From positions 62,001 through 126,000 of the forward strand of contig CAVZIE010000015.1 in NCBI GenBank assembly GCA_963775185.1: a stretch of DNA of 64,000 nucleotides. The letters run 5' to 3'. The notes under the pieces were generated by a model, which had not been told where the DNA came from, did not search any database, and worked only from the letters and a program-made list of their open reading frames with translations. A program made the position numbers and the translations under genes. Numbering within the stretch: the stretch's first letter is position 1; every line of letters starts with the position of its first letter. This document shows, in pieces, positions 8,301-16,856 of the stretch. Source of the DNA: JAPSGB01 sp963775185 (GTDB lineage Bacteria > Myxococcota_A > Polyangia > Polyangiales > Polyangiaceae).

Positions 8301-9758
8301 ACCCGCCGCGTCGCGCTGCCCGGTGGCGATGCCGCGCACGATGCCGACGCTGGCCGTCAGCGGCACCGGCAGGTGATCGCACGCGCCCTGGATCGACTCG
8401 TGGACGTCGACCGCGAGCCACGCGGCGTCCGCCGCGGCGCGTGCGGGATTGGCGAGCAGACCGACGACCGCCCGCGCGGCTTGACCGTCCCAGCTCCAGC
8501 GCGCTCCGTGCTTGAACGCGAGCTCGTCGAGGATCGCGCGCAGCTGCTCGACGAAGGCCTGCGCGCCGGCCGCGCCCATCGCCTGCTCGAGCTCCTCGAT
8601 GCTGTGCAGACGCATCGTGACCACGGCGACGTGGCGCACCTCGCGGCCTTCGCGCCCGCGCAGACCCCGCGCGCGGATCGGCTGCCCAGGGCCGGTCTGC
8701 TCGTCGCGCCAGTCCGTTCCCTCGCCGGGACCGGGCGGCGGAACGACGCTGCTGCTCGACTGACTCCCGTCCGCCAGCTGGCTGCCGGCGGCCGGCTCTT
8801 GCACGCCGGGCGAAGTGTGCTCGCGGCTGACGAGCTGCCCGACCACGCCTTCGAGCACGTGCGAGTCCACGAGCTGCTGCTTCTGGAACAACGCGCGCGT
8901 GATCGACGCCGCCATCTCGCGCGCCGTCGGGAAGCGATCCGCGCGGTCGCGCGCGAGCGCACGCATCACGACCGTCTCGAGCTCAGGCGGGATCTCGCGA
9001 GCGAAGGTGCTGGGCGGCTCGACTTGTCCGGCCCGCACCGCTTCAAGCAGCTCCGGTCCGTCCGCAGCGCCGTGCAGCGGCCTGCCGGTGAGCAGCTCGT
9101 GGAACACCACGCCGAGCGAGTAGATGTCGGTACGGCGATCGACCTTCTCGCCGCGCGCCTGCTCCGGCGACATGTAGGCGGTCTTGCCCTTGAGCACGCC
9201 GGGCTCCTCGCGGAACAGGTTCGCGGTGGCGATGCCGAAGTCGGCGATCTTCACCGCGCCCTCGAACGACAGCAGCACGTTCTGCGGCGACACGTCACGA
9301 TGCACGATCTCGAGCGGCGCGCCGCCCTCGTCCTTGCGCTCGTGGGCGTAGTGGATGCCCTTGGCGACCTCCCCGATGATGTACGCCGCGACGTACGGGG
9401 CGACGCGGGTGGAGTTGGCCTGGGCGGCGCGCATCAGCTTGCGCAAGTCGGGCCCCTCGACGTACTCCATGCTGAGGAGCTGCCCCTCGTCGCCGTAGTC
9501 CTGGAACTCGTAGACCTGGACGATGTTCGGATGGTTGAGGCGCGTCGCGAGCTGCGCCTCCTCGGCGAACATCACGCGGAATCGCCGCGACGAGCCGTGA
9601 GCGGGCAGGATGCGTTTGACGACCAGCAGCTTGAACGTGCCTTCGGCACCGCGCTTCTTCGCGAGGAACACCTCCGCCATCCCGCCGACCCCGAGGCGGC
9701 GGATGATCTCGAAGTCGGCAAGGCGCTTCGGGACGGGCCTGGCTGAAGGCTCGCTCAT
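5322..9758 (-). CDS. Multidomain Ser/Thr protein kinase with cyclase-like, AAA+ ATPase and TPR regions
   Basis: A 1478-residue cytoplasmic regulator. Hanks-type kinase domain at about 15-285: glycine loop LGVGGMAEVF, VVKRIL lysine, HRDVSPQN near 150, DFGIA near 170, SPEQARG in the activation segment. Residues about 370-530 resemble a class III nucleotide cyclase fold (VAVVTMRLHSIEELEQAMG ... LTASVGIVRGIATGQ) but lack obvious metal-binding Asp pairs, so probably non-catalytic. An ATPase module follows: Walker A GEMGIGKT near 606, Walker B LVVMIDGLQWSD near 732. From about 980 to the end are TPR-like helices. The plan matches the PknB-AAA-TPR kinases abundant in Polyangiales. The ATG at 9758 has a GGAGAG ribosome binding site. 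It is coupled to the downstream patatin gene, its most likely functional partner. Confidence 0.9.
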   Translation of the reverse strand: MSEPSARPVPKRLADFEIIRRLGVGGMAEVFLAKKRGAEGTFKLLVVKRILPAHGSSRRFRVMFAEEAQLATRLNHPNIVQVYEFQDYGDEGQLLSMEYVEGPDLRKLMRAAQANSTRVAPYVAAYIIGEVAKGIHYAHERKDEGGAPLEIVHRDVSPQNVLLSFEGAVKIADFGIATANLFREEPGVLKGKTAYMSPEQARGEKVDRRTDIYSLGVVFHELLTGRPLHGAADGPELLEAVRAGQVEPPSTFAREIPPELETVVMRALARDRADRFPTAREMAASITRALFQKQQLVDSHVLEGVVGQLVSREHTSPGVQEPAAGSQLADGSQSSSSVVPPPGPGEGTDWRDEQTGPGQPIRARGLRGREGREVRHVAVVTMRLHSIEELEQAMGAAGAQAFVEQLRAILDELAFKHGARWSWDGQAARAVVGLLANPARAAADAAWLAVDVHESIQGACDHLPVPLTASVGIVRGIATGQRDAAGHLIDHELQEPAEYLAGLLGDHAPAGVTWVAGGLYRLVRRDFIWGDAPTIELDERRNLPRNMRIYALLRPLTREEKLQEMALAPSDLIGRDAELADLQAAYHRAVTPGPNGGLGQVTARVVVGEMGIGKTALVTSFLADLPPDARILRVECSPARSELPFSNVADWVRELTGVTTSQSLDQATQLIVQQLGDFGSGRHGPEIVSRMAELATGHLAAAHDEADVEHNRRLVTGGVRRFFARAAVEAPLVVMIDGLQWSDRPSMELVSDLIRRGDPLPVLALLVMRPDDRVTSFVDGLVRIELKGLSAENQIRLLQARLGASEGVAQVCADLLPRAAGNPFFLLEMVDALLERGSLEIRERPDGTTELARVERAGETAQPLPSTLEQLIADRLAELPGEEQGIVEWLAVAGGPMTERDLSTLAGEGSDEAVVRLCARGLCDRKGDAVDVRHPLTRDVAYLALDRTERIRMHKALGQYLADTPLASGLTAAIVGRHLARGLERVRAAEMYLEAASTARASYQTQLSTRYYRRVLSLLPEDDQRRLEAHEALEAICRIQGRWSERRKHLVALRKLAKVSGKPRWVATALLRTARLDLDAGHLARGLASAQRAEQVAKQAGSAVLEVQAQLLMAEMLRDLGDMQGALAACDRALATTSERGVSVRTHAEVLRARGTLLRRVGRVDEAIEAHAEAIAIFKQVGARRMEARAKNSLAFALFVMGRYEDAIALALDAIRIDLAIGGRFQIAKTLSNIGQSYARLGDTARGRAYLNRARDAHERYGDQDARADTLLATSEVLLEAGDVAAADTYVGDAGALTAVTGSAYDSVHEKIMRALLARETGDSGAAVMYAFDARQAAEAQAYVAYHFYAMAVEAAARVDIGEQHTGILLATTAMGAIETIQGSEYGLETRALCTEALMKAGSPQAVSMCQRASEYALKQLESIRDGELRGMFVKRPPVARLLAVSEAAQARARELTATAGRNKSVRPDSDKGSVGPS

Positions 9759-9908
9759 CCGCTCTCCGGGCTCCCCCCGGCCCGCGACCCGATCGACACC
9801 GGCATTCCCGCTGGAGGATAGCAAGTTGTTCCGCGACCCGTGCACCAGACCGGAGGCCGTGTAGACTGCCCGCCACGACCCGCCCCTTTCCGGCCCCCCA
9901 CAAACCAG
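9759..9908. promoter_or_regulatory. Divergent promoter region, kinase / TPR lipoprotein
   Basis: The 150 bases separate the divergently transcribed kinase (minus) and TPR lipoprotein (plus) and must hold both promoters. I could not identify confident -35/-10 boxes. Confidence 0.4.
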
Positions 9909-12140
9909 ATGTCACGATTTCCCAGGTTCCCGGCGGCTCTGGCGATTGCTCTGACGGCCACGGCCGTGGGCTGCGGGCCATCGACCGGCGCCCGGCCGCG
10001 GACGCCCTCGGCGGTCGCCCCCGGCCCGGTCAACCCCGTGCCCGTGGACGACGCGGCGTTCGCCGCCAGCGCCTACAAGATCCTCGTCTCCCGCGACGGT
10101 GACGCCAAGCGGCGCGACCTGCTGGTGGGCGTCGTCCAGCGCCAGTTGCTGCGGGCCGACCAGCGTTTCCGGGGCGGCAACCCGTCGGCCGGGCTCGACG
10201 CGCTGATCGGCGCCTTCTACCTGATGCGCGCCGGCGAGATGTCCCCTACCGCGCTCAACGGAACGACCCCGGCGCTGATCGACGGCGCGAACGAGGTCGC
10301 CCGCGTCGGCAACGAGGGCCGCGCCCTGGCCTTCTACGACATGCTGCGCGGGGCGCTGCCCGCGGGGCGCGAGCGCGACGAGGTCGACGCGCACCTCGCC
10401 GCGATCCGCGCGTGGAACGCCGCCACCCGCAGCCGCGGCAAGATGCAGGCGGTCGGCGCCGATCAACGCGTCGCCGTCGATCGCGCGCTGGTGGATCCGA
10501 CGCAACCGGCGCTGGACAAGGCCCGCGACTCGACGGTCGCCTGGATCAAGCTCGCGCTGGCGCAAGGCTCCGAGGACCGCCCGGTGCACACGAGCTTCGA
10601 GCGCGACGAGGCGATCGAGACGTACCGTGCGCTGCGCGCCGGCGGCGCGACGCTGGTGGCGCTGTTCCTCCGTCACGGCGACCCGGGCGGCGCCCTCGAC
10701 GCGGTGGACAAGGCGGACCTCGGACGGATCATCCCGCCCGCCCTGAGAGACCGGCTGGAGCGCGCGGCGCAGGACGACGATCCGGCGGCGTGGGACGACC
10801 TGTTCCATCTGTTCAACAGCGCGGAGCTGTCGGCCCAGCCCGACACGGGGCTCGACACGACGCTGGCCCGCGCCGCGGCATGGGGTTCGGCGCTGGCGCT
10901 GTTCCGCAGCCAGCCCGGCTCGCCGCATTCCGCGGCACCGCTTGCCGAGCAGTTGCTCGCCTACGGCATGGCGGAGGTCGCGCCGCTGGTTGTCGCGAGC
11001 GCCCTTGGCGACCATCCGTCGGCGCAGGACCTCGCCTGGGGCATGTCGCTCACGCTCAAGGCGGTCGTCTCGGAGGACGAGGTCGGCCAGCACGACGCCG
11101 CGGAACGCACCTTCGACGCAGCCAAGCCGATCATCCAGCTCGCCGAGTCGAAGGCATATGTTGGCCGGATCCGCCCCGGCGTGGGGCGCCTGCACTACGT
11201 GATGGGCGCGCTCGACGCACAGTCGGGCGACCTCGCGCGGGCCCGGCCGCAGATCGAGGCCGCGCTACGCACGGAGCCGTCTATCGAGGCGTACTCGCTC
11301 CTGGCCCGCATCGATCGCCAGCGCGGCGCGATGGACAACGCGCTCGCCTCGCTCGGCCAGGTCGTCGCGCTCGCGCGGCGCGCGGCGGACCCTGCAGCCG
11401 AGACCGAGGCGTTGCTGGCGACGTTCCACATCGAACGCGAGCAGGGCAAGGACGCCGACGCGAAGAAGACGCTGGATGCCGCGCTTGGACGCGCGCTCGA
11501 CGCGCGGCAGCTCGCGCGCACGAGCTCCGCTCAGGCCCAGGCGGAACGCATGCTCGCGCGCGTGCTCGAGATCTACGGCGACGAACGCGGAGCGCGGCGC
11601 GCCACCGATCGCGCGTACGAGGCAGCGCGGAGCGAGCCACGCCAGCTCTCCGCCACGGTCCTCGACGCCGCGCGTCGCGCCCTCACCCACGGCGATCTCG
11701 CCGAGGGACGCGACGCCGTACGCCACGGCATCGACGCCAACCTCGACGACGAGGATCTCGTTTATGCGGCGCTGTGGCTCGAGCTGCTCGACAAGAAGCT
11801 CCACGTCACCGGCTCCGGCGAGGCCCAGGAAGCCCTCGACTCCATCGATGCTTCGTCGGGCTGGCCGGCGAAGCTCGCCGCCTGGGCGCGCGAGAAGCTG
11901 ACCGACGACGAGCTCCTGGCCGCCGCGCGGGGCCTCGTCCAGCGCACCGAGGCAACGTTCTACGTCGCCATGGCCCACGACGTGGCGGGCGACAGCGCTG
12001 CCGCGACGCCCAAGCTCCAGCAGGTCGCGTCGAGCCCAACCATCGAGCTGGTGGAGGTCACGATCGCGCGCGACCTGCTCATGCAGCGCAAGAAGCCGGC
12101 GCAGAACTACCAGCTTCCCGCGAACGTCCAGCTCCCGTAG
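9909..12140 (+). CDS. Large lipoprotein with TPR-like repeats
   Basis: A 743-residue protein. The leader MSRFPRFPAALAIALTATAV ends in a lipobox (VGC at 20-22), then a Pro/Ala-rich linker, then an almost wholly helical body. TPR-like segments are visible in the second half, for example GRLHYVMGALDAQSGDLARARPQ, EAYSLLARIDRQRGAMDNAL and ATFYVAMAHDVAGDSAAATP. No enzymatic motif. Probably a periplasmic scaffold or outer-membrane-anchored assembly factor. The next gene starts seven bases after the stop, so the two are likely co-transcribed. Confidence 0.75.
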   Translation: MSRFPRFPAALAIALTATAVGCGPSTGARPRTPSAVAPGPVNPVPVDDAAFAASAYKILVSRDGDAKRRDLLVGVVQRQLLRADQRFRGGNPSAGLDALIGAFYLMRAGEMSPTALNGTTPALIDGANEVARVGNEGRALAFYDMLRGALPAGRERDEVDAHLAAIRAWNAATRSRGKMQAVGADQRVAVDRALVDPTQPALDKARDSTVAWIKLALAQGSEDRPVHTSFERDEAIETYRALRAGGATLVALFLRHGDPGGALDAVDKADLGRIIPPALRDRLERAAQDDDPAAWDDLFHLFNSAELSAQPDTGLDTTLARAAAWGSALALFRSQPGSPHSAAPLAEQLLAYGMAEVAPLVVASALGDHPSAQDLAWGMSLTLKAVVSEDEVGQHDAAERTFDAAKPIIQLAESKAYVGRIRPGVGRLHYVMGALDAQSGDLARARPQIEAALRTEPSIEAYSLLARIDRQRGAMDNALASLGQVVALARRAADPAAETEALLATFHIEREQGKDADAKKTLDAALGRALDARQLARTSSAQAQAERMLARVLEIYGDERGARRATDRAYEAARSEPRQLSATVLDAARRALTHGDLAEGRDAVRHGIDANLDDEDLVYAALWLELLDKKLHVTGSGEAQEALDSIDASSGWPAKLAAWAREKLTDDELLAAARGLVQRTEATFYVAMAHDVAGDSAAATPKLQQVASSPTIELVEVTIARDLLMQRKKPAQNYQLPANVQLP

Positions 12141-12147
12141 CCGCCCG

Positions 12148-12555
12148 ATGCCGCGCCGGTCGTGCCCCAGCGTTGTCGTCGCCACGTTCGCGTGCGTCGC
12201 GTGCGCGGCCTCGCATCCGGCATCCCAAGCACCGCCCGCGTCCGCCGCTCCGGTATCGCAGGGCGAGGCGTTGCCGGCGAGCGAGATCGCGAGCGTCGTG
12301 AACGGCGCGCACGACAAGGTCCAGGGCTGCCTGTTCCTCGCGAACAGCCCCGAGTCCGCCGGCACGATCGCCATCGACTTCACGGTCGCTCCGTCGGGAG
12401 ACGTGAGCGACGCCAACGTCGGCGAGGCGACGTTCCCGGATCAGCCGGTGATCAAGTGCGTGCTCCGCCAGATGCAGAAGCTGCACTTCCCCACGGCGAC
12501 CGCCGAGACCCCGGCGACGTGGAAGTTCGTGTTCGGGCACCCCGCGAGTCGCTGA
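12148..12555 (+). CDS. AgmX/PglI C-terminal-domain-like exported protein
   Basis: A 135-residue protein with a hydrophobic leader containing Cys (SVVVATFACVACAASH), possibly a lipoprotein. The rest matches the small TonB-like domain found at the C-terminus of AgmX/PglI gliding proteins: VVNGAHDKVQGCLFLA, then GTIAIDFTVAPSGDVSDANV and IKCVLRQMQKLHFP. In that family the two conserved Cys (here in QGC and IKC) flank a beta-alpha-beta unit. It follows the TPR lipoprotein by seven bases and may work with it in the envelope. Specific function unknown. Confidence 0.75.
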   Translation: MPRRSCPSVVVATFACVACAASHPASQAPPASAAPVSQGEALPASEIASVVNGAHDKVQGCLFLANSPESAGTIAIDFTVAPSGDVSDANVGEATFPDQPVIKCVLRQMQKLHFPTATAETPATWKFVFGHPASR

Positions 12556-12562
12556 TCGGCGG

Positions 12563-12973
12563 TCACTCGCCGTGCGGCTTGCGTCCCAGCAAGCGCGACG
12601 CCAGATGCTCGCCGAGCTCCGCCGTCAGCAGGCGCTCCGCGGCGGCCTCCTTGTCGCGGCGCTCCGCGTCGTCGGCGTAGACGAACTCGATGCCCATGCC
12701 GGCGGGGTTCGCCTTGCTCGAATCCTCGACCGACGTCGTCCACATCACCTTGCCCTTGAGCTTGAGCGGCTCGGCCAAGCTCGGGACGCCAAGCGCGAAC
12801 ACGAACTCGGTGCCGATGGGCAGCGGCTTCTCGGTTCCGATGAAGGTCCCGCCCCGCGAGATGTTCTTGGTGTAGTCGGCGAAGAAGGTATTGAGCCGCC
12901 GGTACTCGACCTTGAGCTCGATCGGCGTTCGCTCGGAACGGCGTCGGTCGTCGTCGTCGTCCTCGGAGGCCAT
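12563..12973 (-). CDS. PilZ domain protein, Myxococcus paralogous type
   Basis: A 136-residue soluble protein. The N-terminal RRRSERTPIELKVEY and the later NISRGGTFIGTEKPLPIG are the two halves of a PilZ-type signature, as in the myxobacterial paralogous family TIGR02266. Canonical c-di-GMP binding needs RxxxR plus (D/N)xSxxG; here RRRSER and NISRGG fit reasonably, so nucleotide binding is plausible. The very acidic start (ASEDDDDD) and helical C-terminal tail are outside the domain. It is divergent from dnaJ. Its target is not evident; PilZ proteins usually act in motility or polysaccharide control. Confidence 0.85.
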   Translation of the reverse strand: MASEDDDDDRRRSERTPIELKVEYRRLNTFFADYTKNISRGGTFIGTEKPLPIGTEFVFALGVPSLAEPLKLKGKVMWTTSVEDSSKANPAGMGIEFVYADDAERRDKEAAAERLLTAELGEHLASRLLGRKPHGE

Positions 12974-13043
12974 CGCCCGCTAGCGTAGTCGCGCGCGGCA
13001 CCCGTGGCCAAGAGCCGGGAGGCCGGCGCGGCGCAAGCATGGT

Positions 13044-14147
13044 ATGCACGCGATCGTGCTCGACCCGTACGAGGTCCTGGGCGTCGGACGCCACACGACG
13101 GATGCCGAGATCAAGCGGGCATTCCGCAAGCTTGCCACCCAGCACCACCCGGATCGGAATCCGGACGATCCCCAGGCACAGGAGCGCTTCAAGGAGGCGA
13201 ACGCCGCCTACCAGATCCTGTCGGATCCGCAGAAGCGCGCCGCCTTCGATCGGTTCGGCCCGGCGGCCTTCCAGCCCGGCGGCGCCTCCCCCGGAGCGGG
13301 CTTCACCGATCTCGGCGGCCTCGACGGCATCTTCGGCGACATCCTCGGCGCGTTCGGCATCCGCACCGGCGACCGCGGCGACGTGAGAAAGCGCGTGAAG
13401 CTCACGTTCGAGGAAGCGGCACGCGGCTGCACGCAGGAGATCAGCTACGCGCGGACCGATCTGTGCGACCGCTGTCACGGCGAGGGAGGCGATCCCGGCA
13501 CGCCGGTCACTGCCTGCGGCGCCTGCGGCGGCCGCGGTCGCGTGCGCTTCCAGCAAGCGCTCTTCCCGATCCCGGTGGAGCGCGCGTGCTCGAGCTGCCG
13601 CGGCACCGGACGGATTCCGTCCACGCCTTGCGGGACGTGCAGCGGCAGCGGCCTTATGACGCACCAGCGCACGATCGAGGTGACGATCCCCGCCGGCATC
13701 GAGGCCGGCTCGAGTCGGGCCGTGGAGCATGCGGGCAACCGCGTGCGCCCGGATCGTCCAGCCGGCGATCTGGAGCTGGTGATCGACGTCGCGCCGCATC
13801 CATTCTTCCAGCGCAGCGGCGACGATGTACTGTGTCGCGTGCCGGTCACGTTCGCGCAAGCCGCCATCGGCGGCGAGGTCGAGGTGCCTACGCTCGACGG
13901 CAAGGTCAGGCTCCGCGTTCCGGCGTCCACGCAGCCGGGCAGCGTGCTGCGCATCCGCGGCAAGGGCATTCCGCACCGCCTCCGCGGCGGCTGCGGCGAT
14001 CAGCTCGTGGAGGTCGCGCTGGAGGTACCGACCAGCCTGACCGAGCGCGCCCGCGAGCTGGTCGAGGAGCTCGGCAAGGAGCTGGGAGAAGAAGTGCAGC
14101 CGCAGCAACGCACGTTCGTGGAAAAGCTGAAGGGTTTGTTTGGCTGA
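13044..14147 (+). CDS. dnaJ: Molecular chaperone DnaJ
   Basis: A 367-residue type I J-protein with all parts: J domain (residues 5-70) with HPD at 35-37; a short Gly/Phe-rich linker (GGASPGAGFTDLGG...); a zinc region with four CxxCxGxG motifs (CDRCHGEG, CGACGGRG, CSSCRGTG, CGTCSGSG); and the C-terminal substrate-binding beta domains. It stimulates DnaK ATPase and delivers substrates. dnaK and grpE are not nearby, so this is a stand-alone copy, and the short G/F linker fits a paralog. Its 3' end overlaps the next gene by eight bases. Confidence 0.95.
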   Translation: MHAIVLDPYEVLGVGRHTTDAEIKRAFRKLATQHHPDRNPDDPQAQERFKEANAAYQILSDPQKRAAFDRFGPAAFQPGGASPGAGFTDLGGLDGIFGDILGAFGIRTGDRGDVRKRVKLTFEEAARGCTQEISYARTDLCDRCHGEGGDPGTPVTACGACGGRGRVRFQQALFPIPVERACSSCRGTGRIPSTPCGTCSGSGLMTHQRTIEVTIPAGIEAGSSRAVEHAGNRVRPDRPAGDLELVIDVAPHPFFQRSGDDVLCRVPVTFAQAAIGGEVEVPTLDGKVRLRVPASTQPGSVLRIRGKGIPHRLRGGCGDQLVEVALEVPTSLTERARELVEELGKELGEEVQPQQRTFVEKLKGLFG

Positions 14148-14853
14148 CCGGCGCGGAACCGCCGTGACGTTCGACTTCGGGCAGACGCTCGCGTCGCTCG
14201 ATCACCGCATGCTCGCGGCCCGGGTCGCCGAGCGCGACGTCGTCCTCGACGCCGGCCGCGCCGAACAGGCAACCCCTGGAGCGTGGCAGGCCTACAACCA
14301 GGCGAAGCGCGACGGGGCCGAGGGCGAGCAGGCGTGGATGTCCTTCATGCGCACGCTGCTCGCGACATCCGGCGTAGAAGCCACGCGCGCCGAAGAGCTC
14401 GCAGCGTGGCTCTTCCGCGAGCAGCCGACGCAGAACCTGTGGCGCAAGCGCGTCACCGGGATGTTCGAGCTGGCCGCGCAGCTCGACCGTGCCGACGTCA
14501 CCGTCGGCATCGTGTCGAACTCCGAGGGCCGACTCGAAGAGCTCGTGGAAGAGCTGGGCTGGCGCTCGCTGTTCCGCGCGATCGCGGACTCGGGCAAGCT
14601 CGGCGTCGAAAAACCGGACCCGCGCATCTTCGAGTGGGTGGCAGAGGCCCTCGGCGTGCGCCCCGAACGGCTGGTGCACATCGGCGACTCGTGGGAGGCC
14701 GACGTGAAGGGCGCGCTCGCGTTCGGCGCGCGGGCGATCTGGTTCGACTCCGGCACCGACGCCACCCCCGAGGTACCGGATCCGGAACGCTTCGCGCGCT
14801 GTCGCGACGCGGGCGAGGTACGCGCCGCGCTCGTGCACTGGCGCGTGCTCTGA
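14140..14853 (+). CDS. HAD-superfamily hydrolase with variant motif I
   Basis: A 237-residue HAD protein with cap. Motif I is FDFGQTLASL, so the nucleophile Asp is kept but the usual second Asp is Gly. Motif II is VGIVSNSEGR, motif III the Lys in GKLGVEKPDPRIF, and motif IV HIGDSWEADVKGAL. This is the general HAD IA arrangement. Loss of the general acid Asp makes an efficient phosphatase less certain. Start is TTG at 14140, overlapping dnaJ; a GTG at 14164 is an alternative. Probably in one transcript with dnaJ and proC. Confidence 0.82.
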   Translation: MADRRGTAVTFDFGQTLASLDHRMLAARVAERDVVLDAGRAEQATPGAWQAYNQAKRDGAEGEQAWMSFMRTLLATSGVEATRAEELAAWLFREQPTQNLWRKRVTGMFELAAQLDRADVTVGIVSNSEGRLEELVEELGWRSLFRAIADSGKLGVEKPDPRIFEWVAEALGVRPERLVHIGDSWEADVKGALAFGARAIWFDSGTDATPEVPDPERFARCRDAGEVRAALVHWRVL

Positions 14854-14915
14854 TCGACCGGAGCCCGGGCTCCGGCGGGTCGACCGCGCGCTCGCGCCGG
14901 GCTACGTTCCGGGCG

Positions 14916-15764
14916 ATGGAGAATCGACGTATCGCCATGCTCGGCGCCGGCAACATGGCCGGCGCGCTGATCCGCGGCCTGCTCGCGTCGCAGACCGTCA
15001 AGCCGGAACAACTCCGGGCGAGCGACCTCCGGCGCGAGCGCCTCGAGGAGCTCGAGCGCGAGCACGGCATCGTCACCACCTCGGACAACCTCGCCCTGGT
15101 ACGTTGGGCGGATCTCGTCGTGCTCGCGGTCAAGCCGCAGGTAATCGACCGAGTGCTCGATCAGGTCGCCGACGCGTTCAACCCCGGAGAGCTCTTGATC
15201 TCGATCGCCGCCGGCGTGCCGATCGCGTCGCTCGAGGCGCGCTTGCCCGCGGGCCTCGCGGTGATCCGCGCGATGCCGAACACCGCGGCGATCGCCCTCG
15301 CCGGCGCGACGGCGGTCGCGCCGGGATCGCACGCCAGCGAGGAGGACGTGCGCACCGCCGAGGCGTTGTTCGACGCGGTCGGGCGCACGGTCGTGCTCGA
15401 CGAGTCGCTGATCGACGCCGTGACGGGGCTGTCCGGCAGCGGTCCGGCGTACATCATGCTGATCATCGAGGCGCTCGCCGACGGCGGCGTGAAGGTCGGT
15501 CTGCACCGCGACACCGCGCTGCTGCTCGCGGCACAGACCGTGTACGGCTCCGCCAAGCTGCAGCTCGACACCGGCGAGCACCCCGGGCGCCTCAAGGACA
15601 TGGTCACGAGCCCCGGGGGGACGGCCATCGCGGGCCTCCACACGCTGGAGTCCGGCGGCCTGCGCCGCACCCTCATCGACGCGGTCGAGACGGCCACGCA
15701 TCGCGCCGCGGAGCTCGGCGAGATCATGGCGAAAAAGCTCGAGAAGCGCGACGGCGGAAAGTAG
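14916..15764 (+). CDS. proC: Pyrroline-5-carboxylate reductase
   Basis: A 282-residue enzyme catalysing the last step of proline synthesis, reduction of 1-pyrroline-5-carboxylate with NAD(P)H. The Rossmann motif is MLGAGNMAGALIRGL at the N-terminus; VLAVKPQVIDRVL and VIRAMPNTAAI are family landmarks; the C-terminal signature VTGLSGSGPAYIMLIIEALADGG and MVTSPGGTAIAGL are complete. Length is normal. The start at 14916 (MENRRIAM) is set by the start of the Rossmann strand. No other proline gene is near. Confidence 0.96.
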   Translation: MENRRIAMLGAGNMAGALIRGLLASQTVKPEQLRASDLRRERLEELEREHGIVTTSDNLALVRWADLVVLAVKPQVIDRVLDQVADAFNPGELLISIAAGVPIASLEARLPAGLAVIRAMPNTAAIALAGATAVAPGSHASEEDVRTAEALFDAVGRTVVLDESLIDAVTGLSGSGPAYIMLIIEALADGGVKVGLHRDTALLLAAQTVYGSAKLQLDTGEHPGRLKDMVTSPGGTAIAGLHTLESGGLRRTLIDAVETATHRAAELGEIMAKKLEKRDGGK

Positions 15765-15812
15765 TCGGCGGCCCCCTGAAGATCGGCCCGCGGCGGCCGT
15801 TCTTGTCCGGTG

Positions 15813-16856
15813 ATGCCCAACCAGCCGCCGCCGACCCGTCCCGCGACGAGCTGGCTCAGCCTGCGCGCACTGGCGCAGAGCCTGGCGCCGCGGCGCGTGG
15901 ATTCGCGCCGCCCCGACATCAAGCGGCCTCGTCCGGGCAGGCTGGTGCTCGCCGCGGCGCTCGCGTCCCTCGCGAGCTTCGGCGGCGCGGCGCTCTGGCA
16001 CTCGGCCCACGCCGAGCCCCGGAGCCCGCATCTGATGCCGGTCATCTCGAGCGGCACCGCCGGCTTCAAGAAGACGCCGACGGGAGAGCTCGTGCACTGG
16101 GACGGCGGCGACGTCACCGTCTACATCGACGACTCGGTAGCAGAGCTCGGCGCGGGCGCCCACGACGCGATCGAGCGCGGCTTCGGTACGTGGCTTGCGA
16201 GTGCAGAACACCTTCCCGCGTTGCGCTTCGACACCACGCACGGCGCGAAGCCGAGCCTGGAAGCCGACGGCAAGAGCACGGTCATGGTCGCCGAGATCCC
16301 GTTCGAGGGTCACCGGCGCGACCTGGCGATCACCGTCGGCTTCGTCGATCCGACGGGCAAGCTGCTGGAAGCCGATATCGTGCTGAACGCGCGCTACAAG
16401 TGGGCCGTGCTGGATGCGAAGACGGGCCAAGGCAAGCACGTCGAGGACAGCGAACACAAGGACGACAGCGGGCTGTCGTGCACAGGCAGCCACGCCGACA
16501 CGAGCTGCGGCGGCCGCTACGACGTGCAAGACATCGCGACCCACGAGATCGGCCACTTCTTCGGTCTGGGCGAGGACAACGACGACCCCACCGCGACCAT
16601 GTTCAAGTGCTCGAGCACCTGCGAGATCCACAAGCGCGACCTCGAGACCGACGACGACGCGGCCATCGGCGTGCTGTACGCGAAGCCAGCCGCCGACGCG
16701 GCTCCAGCGGGCGCGGTGAGCTGCGACGCGTCGTCACACGCCCAGAGCTCGAGCGGTGTCGCCTGGCTCCTGGCTTGTCTGGCCGTCGCGGCCGGCGCCG
16801 CGTGGCGCCGCCGCTACTCCGTCCAGTCGATGTCGCTGGGGCCCATCGTCCGGTAG
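15813..16856 (+). CDS. Matrixin-like metalloprotease with MYXO-CTERM-type tail
   Basis: A 347-residue exported protein. A membrane leader (LVLAAALASLASFGGAAL) after about 40 basic residues is followed by a zincin domain: VTVYIDDS near the start and the zinc site HEIGHFFGLGED near residue 244, that is HExxHxxGxxxD, as in matrixins. The Glu is intact, so protease activity is likely. The C-terminus CDASSHAQSSSGVAWLL ... AWRRR has the Cys, hydrophobic helix and Arg cluster of MYXO-CTERM surface sorting signals, extended by 13 further residues that overlap the 3' end of the convergent gene. Start is ATG 15813; a GTG lies one codon upstream. Confidence 0.82.
   Translation: MPNQPPPTRPATSWLSLRALAQSLAPRRVDSRRPDIKRPRPGRLVLAAALASLASFGGAALWHSAHAEPRSPHLMPVISSGTAGFKKTPTGELVHWDGGDVTVYIDDSVAELGAGAHDAIERGFGTWLASAEHLPALRFDTTHGAKPSLEADGKSTVMVAEIPFEGHRRDLAITVGFVDPTGKLLEADIVLNARYKWAVLDAKTGQGKHVEDSEHKDDSGLSCTGSHADTSCGGRYDVQDIATHEIGHFFGLGEDNDDPTATMFKCSSTCEIHKRDLETDDDAAIGVLYAKPAADAAPAGAVSCDASSHAQSSSGVAWLLACLAVAAGAAWRRRYSVQSMSLGPIVR

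Noticed and set aside
4042..9758. Patatin plus multidomain ATPase as a complete antiphage system
   Set aside because: No nucleotide second-messenger synthase, no defence-associated neighbours, and the kinase family is common in myxobacteria; kept only as a lower-interest finding.
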